A DNA stretch of 35,380 bases from Bernardetia sp. (GCA_020630575.1 JAHDBD010000038.1:1-35380), one strand, 5' to 3'. Shown: positions 24,927 to 34,139, numbered from the stretch's first letter. The notes: generated from the sequence alone by a model not told the origin. Numbers and translations are program-made.

Positions 24927-27900
24927 CTATTTTTCAATAACAAGCTTAGATGTATAATTAATTTGTTCTCCATTAATACTTACATAATAAAGTCCTGTAG
25001 CAACATCCAAGTGTAATGAATGTCTATTAAAACCTTCTTCTACTGCTACTTCTTTACTATAAACTGCTACTCCTAGTGAGTTATAAACACGAATAGTAGC
25101 CTGAGTTTTTAGAGAAGATCCAAATACAAGCTGAGTAGACGTAGAAAATGGATTAGGAATAACAGCTAAACTAAGAGAATATGAAGTATCTTCTTCATCT
25201 TTGGCTTGGGTGCTTACTTTCTGTAAACGATTAGCATCTTCTGTTATATCTCCTGTTTTAATACCAATGAAATCTTGATTCTCCAAATCACTAGTTCCGA
25301 TATTACAAAGTATCTCTTGAGGGAAAGGACAGTATCCTTGAGTTGTAAAATCGTAATTTGAAGGTACAAATTGCCATGAAGGAAGACTAAAAGTATTAGT
25401 ATTCTGAATAGCCTGTAGTAACAAATTATAATCATCAGAATCCACATCACAATCTGCATCTAAATCTGCAGCAATAGCTAAATAAGGTTCAACATCATAA
25501 GCATTAACACCTCTTCTTGAGAATATAGCTAAATACTTCTCCAAAAGATTTGCATCTGAAATATTCACACCATTCATCATATTGATATTTTTCTTAGGAC
25601 GAATGGTAAAGGATGAATTAGCAGCCACATCAAATTCATAATAACCAGCAGCAGAAATATCAATATCACCAAAACCACTACCAACACCACTAGTAAATTG
25701 ATCTATGACAACTCCATTATTATCTACTAGTTCTACTATAACATTACCAACTTGGTTCTCATTACCATTTCTGATATATCCAGATACTTTTACAGGAGGA
25801 GCTGGCATAGTTACAGATTGAGTAGAATAAGAAGAGAAAATACAACCTCTGCGACTTCGTATACGATACTCATAAGTTTGTCCTGCACTAACTCCACCAT
25901 CTTCATAAATTCTTACATTGCCAGCCAAAGTAGCTAATGCACTCCAAGTAGAACCTACTTTCTTTTCTAAATAATACGTACCACCTCCAGTAACACCATT
26001 CCAATATAAATCTACTTGACCATCTGAAACAACAGTAAATGTAAAGTCAGGACCATCTGGTGCTGTAATTACTAACTCGGTCTCATCCTCAACAGAAGCT
26101 AAACCTGTAGCAGAATGTGCTATTACTTGATAGGTATAAGTATTTGCCTCAGTAATAAAAATATTATCTACATAAGACTGATGATTAGCAGGAATAGCAG
26201 TAGTCACAGTAGTAGTAACTCCATCTAAAATACGAATCACTTCATAACGATACTCATTACTTGCATTGTCTGTCCAAGTCAAATCTACCTTACAATCTGG
26301 ACGTAAAGTAGCTACTAGATTAGTAGGTGCTGCTGGAACTGCATCTAAAGTACGAACTTGATTGCTAAAGATATAACTTGAGGATAAGCCTGTATTAGAA
26401 ATAGCCTTCAAACGGTACTGATATAATGTATAAGGTTCTAATCCTGAATCTGTATAATCTTCAACATCTGCATTTAAATTTGCTACTTGAACATAAGTAG
26501 ATGTACCTACTTTATTACGTTCTAAAACAAAAGTTTGCTCATTATCAGAATTATCTGTCCATGTCAATGCTATTTCACTAGTTGAAGAAGCTACAGCTTG
26601 TAAATTACTAGGAACTGTAGGGGCTACATCTATAAAATCTATAGCTAATTCAAAACCAACACCTCCAGCTAATTCACCATTATTGTATTGAGACACATCT
26701 AAATAATAAACAGGGTCTTGAGAATTAGGAATAGAGGAAGGATGAATATCAAAACTTAATCCTAAAGTATAACTTTCTCCTGCATGTAAGATGAATTCTA
26801 ACCAACCATTTTGCTGTTCTGTCAATTTAAGATATCTAGTATCTCCATTAATTGTGCTTAAATTATTACTTATTCCTCCTCCTTGCTGCCAACGAAAGGC
26901 TAATGAGGTAGGCAAAGTTATTTTAAAACCATTATTTTCTAAATAATGAACTGTGTTATAGTTTTGAAAATCAAATTTTACTCTGACTACTCTATCTTCA
27001 GTATCTCCATTATGAACTATAATTTCACTCTCTCCCTGAGATTCTGAAATGAAATTAATATTTTTCCAAGTAGCATTATTATAATTACTGATATAACTTT
27101 GATTAATTGGAACAAAAATAGATGTACTTGGTAAGTCTTGTCCTACAGTTTCAGCAATACAATCATTATTAGGATAAGGGCTGCTTGTAAGATTAGTCGT
27201 AGTAGTAGTGGTAGTTCCGTTGCTATTATAGCTTGTAGTGCTAACATTATAATTTGATGTGTTACCAGAGTGACAATCTAATATTCTTGCTATAGAACAA
27301 GTATGACCTGTTGAAGGTGGTATTTGGCTTGAAATAACTTCAGCCACTATTATTAGACTTTCTCCTGGTTCGATATCTTTAGGAATACGAATCAATCCTC
27401 CAGTAATCTGCAAATTATCATCATTTGATTTACTAAGTATTAAAGGTTTCCAAGAAGACCCATTTGCACCTAAATTAGAACCTAAGAAATAAGCATCTAA
27501 AGCTAATCCTTTACCATAAGGAAAACAACCTCCATTATGTATTACAATAGACATATAATTTGTATTTCCTACTACTAGATTACTGCCTCCCAAACTTGCA
27601 TTAGCTGTAGCAAATTGAGCATCATCTTGATAATAAAAACCATATACATTATCATTTACATTGGCATTAAAACTATGATATGGATCAATTACATTATTTG
27701 AAGGCAAAGGAGGAGGAGTGGTAGAATAAAAGATCGAACGACTGCCCCAACCTGCTCCACTTGGTTGTTGTCCAAAATCTGAAGGATTATCTCGCAGATA
27801 CAAATCATGCTCTGGAGCTTCCTTGACTACGATATCTACAGAAACACTTCCACTAAAAGAGGTAGTAGTATTAAGTGTAACACCACAAGGTGCATTGACA

Positions 27901-30900
27901 GTAGGATTAGAAGTAATAATTTCAGCTGTTATGATAGTTCCAATAGATACATTACTAAAAGGCCAGCTAGAACCAGTTGTGTACTCTACTATATTTCCAT
28001 TTATTGTCAATTTTATTCTATCTTCTGGAGATAGTGGAGTATTTAAAACAACTCTAATGTCATTATTAGGATTATAAACAGGATCAGGACGACAACCTGA
28101 TGCTGATATAGTGTAATTTCGAGAAGATATTACCTTTATAGGTTTCTTTATTATACCTGTACAACCATTTTGTGAGTATTCAAATGTAATTTCATAGGTG
28201 TCAGGATATAAAATAGCTAGATCTAATTGATTTCCTAGAAGTACATTTGGTTGTAAACTATTAATACTATACGTGCCTCCTGTGACTGGATTTCCATCTA
28301 ATGTTCCTACTAAATTTAATGTTCCAACACTTTGACAAACACTTGTGGGAATATCCAAACCTACCACCAAAGCAGGTGTTATTGTAATAGATACTTCTGC
28401 TTCACTACTACATCCATTTGGATAAACTTTTTTTGCTTTAAAGATTGTTGTTCCTAATGGTAACTGATTAGGAAATGATTGTGCATTACCTGCACTTAAG
28501 CTAGATATATAGTTAAGAGCATCCGTATTATTTAACGGCACTCCTCCTTGCCAAACACTCCATTGATAAACATCAGCAGATCCACCTTGAGGAATATCAA
28601 GAAGATGATAACTAGCAGGAGCACTACCTAAACAATATGACTTATCTTGTACTATAGGAATAGAAGGTCCTTGATTGGATACTTCCACTTCTAATTCCCT
28701 AGTTATTTCACAAGGAGTACCACTAGTTGTAAGCGTACTAGCTACTACTATTATTTTATATGTACCAACATTCATTCCTGTCCAAGAAATATCTTGTGTT
28801 GGTAAAACACTATTTGTTACGATAGTAGTTGAGTTCAAGAACTGATCTACAATAGACCATGTATAAGTAGTTTCAGGTAAAAGATCTCGGATTTCATAAG
28901 ATATAGATGAAGTTCCTCTATTACAAACAGATTGCTCTCCAACTATAGTAAAATCTAAATCATCTTGAAGTACATTTAACCAAACAGCATTGCTGTATTG
29001 TTTATTCTGATTTATAAGAGCTTGAGCAGCATAATTACCATCAGTTTGAGCAGTAAATGTACTGCCTCCTAAAATTGGATTAGTACAATCAATAGCTGAC
29101 CAACCTATATTACTTACAGAACCTCCATTAATAGAACTACTAGTAAAGGTCTGCTCTTGACATACTTTTAGTGGTATATCTCTAAACTTTAAAACATATT
29201 GATCTTTATTGGTAATAGGAACATAACCATGTCTATAACCAACTTCTCCTTGTAAAGTATTATAGATTTCATCTGAATTACTAAAGGCAAAACTAGACCT
29301 AGTAACTGCCAGATTACTACTGCTAAGAGCAAAACTCACTAATGGACGTGTCCAAAATACCTGACCACAACTATTCAATTTACTAACTTGAATACCTATC
29401 TCAAAAACTTCAGTGGGGAAAATATTTGCTAAAGGTAAAATTCTAGCTCCTCCAATTGAATAAGTAGAGGTAAAATAAACGTTCTCTTCAAAATCAGTAT
29501 CAATACTAATAGGAATTTCCGAACGTCCAGTTAAAGTTCTACTCCATTCAAATGAACCTGAAGATCCTACAGCTGCTATCAAAGTGTTACTATTCTTTGT
29601 AGAAGTAGTAGTAGAAGGTAGTAAATTAGGTAACCCATTAGAAAACCTTACACCTTGGTTATCAAAATGCCCTAGTATAAATGCTTTCCCTTTACGAACA
29701 GCTATAAGATTACGATAAACTCTATTGATATCTCCAGGAGCTTCTTCTAAGCCATTAACAGGATGACTAGGATGTGGATTAGAGGCAGAGTTTGTACCCC
29801 AAGCTAAACCACTATTTGTTGAAAATGCAGGAGAGTAAACACTAAAAATATATGCCCCTCTACTCAATGTAGTTGGAAAAGTAACTGTTTCTACAGGATT
29901 GCTTCCTCTCTGAATTTGTAACTCCAAAGGAATACTTGAGCTTAAAGAAACCCCATTGCGCATATAAACATACGGTTGTCCATTTTCTTCATCTATATCT
30001 ATTCCTAGTACATCATTAGTATTATCAGTAATTCCACTTGTTCCAGCTGCAAATGGCTGTTGATTACTAGAGATACGATGAGTTAAGCCTAAGTTAGTGG
30101 AACTGAAAGGAGTTTGAAAATTAGCTATAACTATATCTTTTCGGTTTGCATTATCATTTCCAGTATTGATTGGATCTCTACGTAAAAATCTTCTATTATA
30201 ATCTACTAGACCTGTGATTGTACCACTTCGTCCACCAGCTGCAAGTGCAATAAAACGTGGTGTAAAAACAGTATAATCCTCTTGATCTAAAATATCTATA
30301 CGACTAATAGAAAAACCAGAATTATGATCTTTTCTCATTATAACATATCCATATCGTATATCCCCTTGTTGTCCAAAATTAGAAGATGAAGATAATGGTG
30401 AACCTATTGGAGAACTACCACCTCCACTTGCTCTAATATGCCTTCCAAAGATAGTAACATCATCATCTTTATGATATTGAACATAAAGCAATACAGCAAT
30501 ATCTCCATCATCATTCACTGAGGCATCAATAACTTTTAATGCTCTGTGTTCATAAAGTGAACGACCTCCATATGTTAAATATGCGATACTATGACCTACA
30601 TAATTATTCTGAGCATCTTTTTGCTCAATTGTAATTTGATGTGAGCCATAGCCTCCTGAAAAAGCACTAACAGTATTCGGATCTGTATCATCTTCAATAA
30701 CAGTATAAAAACCACCACCATCAACACCTGTTGCTTTGATTGGTAAAACTCTCATATCCTCATAATAAGTAAAAGCACCTGTAGGCTCACTTCCCAAAAG
30801 AGGTGTTTGTGCAAAATTCTGCTCATCAACATTTGATGGTACAGGATTAATAGGGTCTATTCTTAAATTTTGCGAATAACTATTCTGAACAATCAGAAAA

Positions 30901-30938
30901 CTAACAGTTAGTAAAGCGAGTAAAAGTCTGTTGTACAT
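24927..30938 (-). CDS. Giant T9SS-exported surface protein with FN3, dockerin-like and sorting domains
   Basis: 2003 aa. Signal peptide is residues 1-23. Residues about 25-560 are beta-rich with propeller-like (SBBP-type) strands such as DTDFEENVYFTSTY. PKD/Ig-like domains with cysteines follow, then three fibronectin type III domains (about 1436-1713) recognisable by LTWTDNSDNE and LTWTDNASNE. Next is a CNA/SdrD-like stretch (VSGYIRNGNENQVGNVIVEL) and a dockerin-like pair (about 1783-1850) with GVNISDANLL and DLDADCDVDSDDYNLL, the latter an EF-hand-type calcium loop. The C-terminus is a type A sorting domain (IPNPFSTSTQLVF, IRVYNSLG, GLYYVSINGE), which directs export and anchoring by the type IX system. 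It heads the gene block behind its own promoter. The partner of the dockerin-like pair is not apparent in the window. Confidence 0.9.
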   Translation of the reverse strand: MYNRLLLALLTVSFLIVQNSYSQNLRIDPINPVPSNVDEQNFAQTPLLGSEPTGAFTYYEDMRVLPIKATGVDGGGFYTVIEDDTDPNTVSAFSGGYGSHQITIEQKDAQNNYVGHSIAYLTYGGRSLYEHRALKVIDASVNDDGDIAVLLYVQYHKDDDVTIFGRHIRASGGGSSPIGSPLSSSSNFGQQGDIRYGYVIMRKDHNSGFSISRIDILDQEDYTVFTPRFIALAAGGRSGTITGLVDYNRRFLRRDPINTGNDNANRKDIVIANFQTPFSSTNLGLTHRISSNQQPFAAGTSGITDNTNDVLGIDIDEENGQPYVYMRNGVSLSSSIPLELQIQRGSNPVETVTFPTTLSRGAYIFSVYSPAFSTNSGLAWGTNSASNPHPSHPVNGLEEAPGDINRVYRNLIAVRKGKAFILGHFDNQGVRFSNGLPNLLPSTTTSTKNSNTLIAAVGSSGSFEWSRTLTGRSEIPISIDTDFEENVYFTSTYSIGGARILPLANIFPTEVFEIGIQVSKLNSCGQVFWTRPLVSFALSSSNLAVTRSSFAFSNSDEIYNTLQGEVGYRHGYVPITNKDQYVLKFRDIPLKVCQEQTFTSSSINGGSVSNIGWSAIDCTNPILGGSTFTAQTDGNYAAQALINQNKQYSNAVWLNVLQDDLDFTIVGEQSVCNRGTSSISYEIRDLLPETTYTWSIVDQFLNSTTIVTNSVLPTQDISWTGMNVGTYKIIVVASTLTTSGTPCEITRELEVEVSNQGPSIPIVQDKSYCLGSAPASYHLLDIPQGGSADVYQWSVWQGGVPLNNTDALNYISSLSAGNAQSFPNQLPLGTTIFKAKKVYPNGCSSEAEVSITITPALVVGLDIPTSVCQSVGTLNLVGTLDGNPVTGGTYSINSLQPNVLLGNQLDLAILYPDTYEITFEYSQNGCTGIIKKPIKVISSRNYTISASGCRPDPVYNPNNDIRVVLNTPLSPEDRIKLTINGNIVEYTTGSSWPFSNVSIGTIITAEIITSNPTVNAPCGVTLNTTTSFSGSVSVDIVVKEAPEHDLYLRDNPSDFGQQPSGAGWGSRSIFYSTTPPPLPSNNVIDPYHSFNANVNDNVYGFYYQDDAQFATANASLGGSNLVVGNTNYMSIVIHNGGCFPYGKGLALDAYFLGSNLGANGSSWKPLILSKSNDDNLQITGGLIRIPKDIEPGESLIIVAEVISSQIPPSTGHTCSIARILDCHSGNTSNYNVSTTSYNSNGTTTTTTTNLTSSPYPNNDCIAETVGQDLPSTSIFVPINQSYISNYNNATWKNINFISESQGESEIIVHNGDTEDRVVRVKFDFQNYNTVHYLENNGFKITLPTSLAFRWQQGGGISNNLSTINGDTRYLKLTEQQNGWLEFILHAGESYTLGLSFDIHPSSIPNSQDPVYYLDVSQYNNGELAGGVGFELAIDFIDVAPTVPSNLQAVASSTSEIALTWTDNSDNEQTFVLERNKVGTSTYVQVANLNADVEDYTDSGLEPYTLYQYRLKAISNTGLSSSYIFSNQVRTLDAVPAAPTNLVATLRPDCKVDLTWTDNASNEYRYEVIRILDGVTTTVTTAIPANHQSYVDNIFITEANTYTYQVIAHSATGLASVEDETELVITAPDGPDFTFTVVSDGQVDLYWNGVTGGGTYYLEKKVGSTWSALATLAGNVRIYEDGGVSAGQTYEYRIRSRRGCIFSSYSTQSVTMPAPPVKVSGYIRNGNENQVGNVIVELVDNNGVVIDQFTSGVGSGFGDIDISAAGYYEFDVAANSSFTIRPKKNINMMNGVNISDANLLEKYLAIFSRRGVNAYDVEPYLAIAADLDADCDVDSDDYNLLLQAIQNTNTFSLPSWQFVPSNYDFTTQGYCPFPQEILCNIGTSDLENQDFIGIKTGDITEDANRLQKVSTQAKDEEDTSYSLSLAVIPNPFSTSTQLVFGSSLKTQATIRVYNSLGVAVYSKEVAVEEGFNRHSLHLDVATGLYYVSINGEQINYTSKLVIEK

Positions 30939-30973
30939 ATAATATCTTACTTGTTGTTTTTTTATTTTAAGTG

Positions 30974-31004
30974 CAAATATACGAGTAATAATTACATAAA
31001 CAAT
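30974..31004 (-). promoter_or_regulatory. Promoter for the giant exported-protein cluster
   Basis: On the minus strand a perfect TAnnTTTG -7 box (TATATTTG, 30981 to 30974) is preceded by ATTG (31004 to 31001), a 3-of-4 match to the TTTG -33 box, with 19-bp spacing. The start codon is about 36 bp downstream. This is the only clear promoter seen ahead of the cluster. Confidence 0.65.
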
Positions 31005-31171
31005 AGAAGTTTTTCAAAAAAATTTTATTTTTTTTTTGATAAAAAAAGCCAAATTTTATTTTAACAATTCTTTTTTTATTTAAAAAATACTCTAAAAACA
31101 CCTCAAAAGACCATTTCTTTCTATTTTTTTGATAAAAAAACACTCCTCATTGAAAATAATAAACATGGCAT

Positions 31172-31202
31172 TTTCTATTTAGATTTACATGACTTATATT
31201 TG
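31172..31202 (+). promoter_or_regulatory. Promoter for the 206-aa gene
   Basis: TTTC (31172-31175, 3 of 4 to TTTG), 19 bp, then the perfect -7 box TATATTTG (31195-31202). The start codon at 31271 leaves a leader of roughly 60 bases. The -7 box is identical to that of the divergent promoter. Confidence 0.65.
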
Positions 31203-31270
31203 CACAACTGTTTTCAAAGTATTTACTAACATATATTTTTACTAATTTATATTACATTTTATTTACCTCT

Positions 31271-31891
31271 ATGCAACGTTTACTAATTGCAAACTTAGTT
31301 TTTATATTTAGTCTTATTACATTAAGCAGTTTTGCTCAAAATAATGCATTAGGAACACTTCCTATTACTCCAATCAAACAAGTGAGTAGTAAAACTCAAC
31401 AATTGTCATTGCTAGTAGGAGGAGGATATATTCCAAATGCAAATCAGTTTTTTACGTCATCTTTTGAATACAGCATTCCAAATTTTGATACTTCTGTAGA
31501 AAAGCAAAAAACAAATTTATTGACTCAGTTAAACTTAAATTTTGCTTATAATAGATATTTAATAGGAGGACAACAGACTAGATTTAATTTATTTGCTACT
31601 TTCCAAGTAAGTACAAGTAAATTTGGACAAGTGGAAAATTCACAAGAAAACACACTTATTTCCTACTCTTTTAAAAATTTCATTCCTATGAATCTTTCCT
31701 TTGGGTTAGGAGGGATGCTAAATACAAAATATGTAAGTTGGTTTGGACAACTACAAACAGCTAATCTGAATAAAATACCTCAAACATTTTCAGATAATTA
31801 TAGATTTCCTATCTCTTTAAATTTAGGAGCTATGTTACCACTACCAAAATTTTCTAACAAAAGAAAAAATAGTATATCTAAAAATAATTAA
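31271..31891 (+). CDS. Exported protein, possibly a small outer-membrane beta-barrel
   Basis: 206 aa with a signal peptide (LLIANLVFIFSLITLSSFAQ). The rest has alternating strands typical of outer-membrane barrels: LSLLVGGGYI, LLTQLNLNFAYNRYL, TRFNLFATFQVSTSKF, PMNLSFGLGGML and FPISLNLGAMLPLP. It ends with a basic tail (KFSNKRKNSISKNN), not a terminal aromatic residue as in classical barrels. It is transcribed away from the giant cluster with a matching promoter and ends before a strong terminator. It could assist surface display of the cluster proteins, but only position suggests it. Family not recognised. Confidence 0.7.
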   Translation: MQRLLIANLVFIFSLITLSSFAQNNALGTLPITPIKQVSSKTQQLSLLVGGGYIPNANQFFTSSFEYSIPNFDTSVEKQKTNLLTQLNLNFAYNRYLIGGQQTRFNLFATFQVSTSKFGQVENSQENTLISYSFKNFIPMNLSFGLGGMLNTKYVSWFGQLQTANLNKIPQTFSDNYRFPISLNLGAMLPLPKFSNKRKNSISKNN

Positions 31892-31933
31892 AAAAGTAAG
31901 TAGGATCATTTAAGTTTGCTATTTAGTAAAAAG

Positions 31934-31974
31934 AAACCCCCTTATTAAAACTGTGTTTTGATAAGGGGGTTTTT
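31934..31974. terminator. Strong bidirectional terminator between convergent genes
   Basis: The 17-bp arms 31934-31950 and 31956-31972 (AAACCCCCTTAT against ATAAGGGGGTTT at the base) pair at 16 positions around a 5-nt loop, with T runs outside on both strands. It separates the plus-strand 206-aa gene from minus-strand parB. Confidence 0.9.
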
Positions 31975-31993
31975 AATGAATTTATCTCAACAT

Positions 31994-32019
31994 TTCCTAT
32001 AAAACTTAATTTATAGGAA
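31994..32019 (-). terminator. Hairpin directly after parB
   Basis: TTCCTATAAA and TTTATAGGAA form a perfect 10-bp stem around ACTTAA, ending 1 bp from the parB stop codon. There is no T tract on the parB side, so it may be an mRNA-stabilising hairpin ahead of the stronger terminator. Confidence 0.5.
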
Positions 32020-32020
32020 G

Positions 32021-33022
32021 TTATAAAATGGACGACGTTCTGAGGGATTTTAGTTTCTTTTCCAGTTTTTTAATTATTTCTTGGGTAGCAACATTTTGCA
32101 CCTTGGTTTGCTTTTGTAATTTTTGTACTAGTTCTACTATTTCTTTTTTAGTTTCTTCAAACTGCTCTTTAGTAAGTTGTTTTTGTTTTTCCTTATGTTT
32201 TGTTTTAGGTAATAATGGTCTTACTTGTTTTATAACTTCTTCTAATGAAGGAGAATCCAGTATGAGTTTTCTACATTCATTTTTTGTCTCATCTGAAGTG
32301 TCTTTTTTCTGTATTAAGTGAGTCAGTTGTTCTATATTTTTTGAAGAAGTTTCATACGTTAGTAGTTTATTTCGAACAGTTTTATCTTGTCCTGAAAGTA
32401 GATTGATAGCTCGGTAAAGTTTAGCAGCTCTCATGACTGTACTTTCAGAAATATTTTCTTCTTGTGCTATTTTTTCTTTGGTTTTGCCTTTGTTTTCTTC
32501 TTCCTCCATCAGCATTGTAAAACGGTTTGTTCCGTGCATTCGTTTTTCTGTTTCATACTTTTGTCCAAGCAAATAACGGCGTTGTACTGAACTAATATTT
32601 CTTCTTCCCAATTGATTATTTACCATCCAAATTTCTACTTCTGCTTTGGTCTCAAACTCCATTGTTTTATATGGAAATTCAAGTCCATGTTTTTGAGCAA
32701 TCGCATAACGATTGTGTCCATCTATGAGTACATAATGGTCATTGTTTTTCCACAAAATAAGTGGATCTCGTATGCCTTCTTGCAGAATATTATTTTCTAA
32801 TCGTTGTATTTCCTCGTCTGAAAGAGGAGCTATAAACTCTTTCAGTTCTTCATAAATACGGATATTTTCTAATATGCTTATTGCCACCTGTGAAACTGCT
32901 TTTTTGGTGCTTTTAGGCTGTTTTTGCTCTTCTTTTTTTACTTCTACTTCTTCTGAAGGCTGATTTGTTTGTCTTGCCAAAATATCTAAAGCACTTGTTT
33001 TTTTGAATGATTTTTTCGCCAT
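32021..33022 (-). CDS. parB: ParB-like partition protein
   Basis: 333 aa. A Lys/Glu-rich N-terminal tail (1-45) precedes a ParB N-terminal domain (about 65-140) with LSDEEIQRLENNILQEGIRDPLIL and DGHNRYAIA (101-109), the position of the GERRxxA nucleotide motif. A helix-turn-helix follows (about 180-200, EKIAQEENISESTVMRAAKLYRA), then a long charged coiled-coil-like C-terminal part that probably dimerises. It would bind the 26-bp inverted repeats and load ParA-driven segregation. The motif difference (GHNR for GERR) means CTP binding is uncertain. It lies 234 bp after parA in the same direction with four binding-type sites in the gap. Confidence 0.88.
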   Translation of the reverse strand: MAKKSFKKTSALDILARQTNQPSEEVEVKKEEQKQPKSTKKAVSQVAISILENIRIYEELKEFIAPLSDEEIQRLENNILQEGIRDPLILWKNNDHYVLIDGHNRYAIAQKHGLEFPYKTMEFETKAEVEIWMVNNQLGRRNISSVQRRYLLGQKYETEKRMHGTNRFTMLMEEEENKGKTKEKIAQEENISESTVMRAAKLYRAINLLSGQDKTVRNKLLTYETSSKNIEQLTHLIQKKDTSDETKNECRKLILDSPSLEEVIKQVRPLLPKTKHKEKQKQLTKEQFEETKKEIVELVQKLQKQTKVQNVATQEIIKKLEKKLKSLRTSSIL

Positions 33023-33038
33023 TTTATGTAGTTCATTG

Positions 33039-33064
33039 TAGAAGTGTCAAAAGAGAAACCTCTA
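33039..33064. promoter_or_regulatory. parS: parS-like inverted repeat (site C)
   Basis: Arms TAGAAGTGTCA and AGAAACCTCTA flank AAAG; eight of eleven positions pair. It lies 16 bp upstream of the parB start codon, where binding could hinder parB expression. Confidence 0.75.
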
Positions 33065-33096
33065 GTTTTTTTATTTCTTTTTTTGGATAAAATTTA

Positions 33097-33122
33097 TAGG
33101 TGTGTCAGATTTGACACCTCTA
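33097..33122. promoter_or_regulatory. parS: parS-like inverted repeat (site D)
   Basis: Arms TAGGTGTGTCA and TGACACCTCTA flank GATT; nine of eleven positions pair. It is the second of four sites in the parB-parA gap. Confidence 0.78.
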
Positions 33123-33142
33123 TTATTCTCTAATGTTTTCCT

Positions 33143-33168
33143 TAGAGGTATCAAGAATGAAACCTCTA
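33143..33168. promoter_or_regulatory. parS: parS-like inverted repeat (site E)
   Basis: Arms TAGAGGTATCA and TGAAACCTCTA flank AGAA; nine of eleven positions pair. Its left arm and spacer are identical to those of site A near rep. Confidence 0.8.
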
Positions 33169-33233
33169 GTTTTTATGACAACTAATTTGTCTTATAAAAT
33201 CAAAAATAGTTTGATGATTTATTCATCTTTTTG

Positions 33234-33259
33234 TAGAAGTGTCAAGCGTGATACCTCTA
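33234..33259. promoter_or_regulatory. parS: parS-like inverted repeat (site F), overlapping the parA stop
   Basis: Arms TAGAAGTGTCA and TGATACCTCTA flank AGCG; nine of eleven positions pair. The last three bases are the parA stop codon. Confidence 0.78.
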
Positions 33260-34048
33260 TTTTTTTACAGCTTTTTTCTTCCTCCTTTTAGGTTCTATAT
33301 TTAATTTTTTGAGTAGTTCGTTTGTTAGGTTTTGATAGTCTTCTGCACCACTAGATTTAGGATTATAATCAAAAATATTTTGTTGAAGAGCTGTGGCTTC
33401 TTCTAAAGAAACCGTCTGACGAATACCTGTTTCGAAAACATCATATTGTTCTCTTATCCAGTCAGCTGTATCTCTACGAACTACATAATTTGAGGTTTTA
33501 GTCAGAACTAATCCTAAAAGTTCAAGCGATTTATTTGCTCCTTTTTTGAGTTTATGAATTAAATCTACTACTACTTGCAATCCCTTTGCTGAAAGTGAAG
33601 AACTTTCTGTAATAATAACTACTTTATCAGCAGCAAAAAGAGCATTCGAAACAAAAACGCCTAATGTTGGAGGATTATCTATCAAAACAAAATCATATTC
33701 TTTTTTTTGATTTTCCAAGATAGTACGCAAAGCAAAATGACCAAGTGGATCAGTAGGCAACTGTAACTCCAAAGAAGCATAATCTAATTCAGAAGGAGTA
33801 AGAAATAAATTTTCACTTATTTCATAGACAGGCAAACTTTCATTTCCTTCTGCAATTGCATCATAAATAGTAGTTTCGTTTTCTTCATTCCACCCATTCA
33901 TAAAAGTTAGATTTGCTTGTGGGTCGTTATCAACTAACAAAACTTTAAAGCCTTTTTGAGAAAGTGAAGCTCCTATTTGATGTACTGATGTTGTTTTTCC
34001 AACTCCTCCTTTGTGATTGACAAAAGCGATTGTAATTCCGTGTTTCAT
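33257..34048 (-). CDS. parA: ParA-family partition ATPase
   Basis: 263 aa of the Walker-type ParA/Soj family, which forms ATP-dependent dimers on nucleoid DNA and moves ParB-bound plasmids. The deviant Walker A is KGGVGKTT (13-20, with the signature lysine K13), the A' motif is VDNDPQAN (39-46), and Walker B is FVLIDNPP (120-127). There is no N-terminal DNA-binding extension, so autoregulation probably depends on ParB rather than ParA. The C-terminus is basic (KRRKKKAVKK). A -7 box (TACATTTG) lies 62 bp upstream with parS-like sites on both sides. parB follows in the same direction. Confidence 0.94.
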   Translation of the reverse strand: MKHGITIAFVNHKGGVGKTTSVHQIGASLSQKGFKVLLVDNDPQANLTFMNGWNEENETTIYDAIAEGNESLPVYEISENLFLTPSELDYASLELQLPTDPLGHFALRTILENQKKEYDFVLIDNPPTLGVFVSNALFAADKVVIITESSSLSAKGLQVVVDLIHKLKKGANKSLELLGLVLTKTSNYVVRRDTADWIREQYDVFETGIRQTVSLEEATALQQNIFDYNPKSSGAEDYQNLTNELLKKLNIEPKRRKKKAVKK

Positions 34049-34058
34049 AGTGTTTTTT

Positions 34059-34084
34059 TAGAGGTATCACAAATGACACACCTA
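34059..34084. promoter_or_regulatory. parS: parS-like inverted repeat (site G), operator position for parA
   Basis: Arms TAGAGGTATCA and TGACACACCTA flank CAAA. It lies between the parA -7 box and the start codon, just 10 bp upstream of the start, so occupancy should repress the par genes; this is the likely autoregulatory site. Confidence 0.78.
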
Positions 34085-34109
34085 GTAAAAGTAGTGATAT
34101 AATTTGATG

Positions 34110-34117
34110 CAAATGTA
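34110..34117 (-). promoter_or_regulatory. Likely -7 box of the parA-parB promoter
   Basis: TACATTTG on the minus strand matches TAnnTTTG fully. No clear TTTG is seen at the usual 19-21 bp upstream. Sites G and H flank it, which supports control by the partition protein. Confidence 0.5.
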
Positions 34118-34139
34118 ATTAAAATTAAGCAAGAATTTA

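Larger units (their letters stand above)
30939..31270. other. Divergent intergenic region
   Basis: 332 bp, strongly AT-rich with several A/T runs at 31010-31090 and 31115-31145, containing two outward promoters of Bacteroidota type (listed separately). No ORF or RNA gene was seen. The long homopolymer-rich centre may bend the DNA. Confidence 0.6.
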
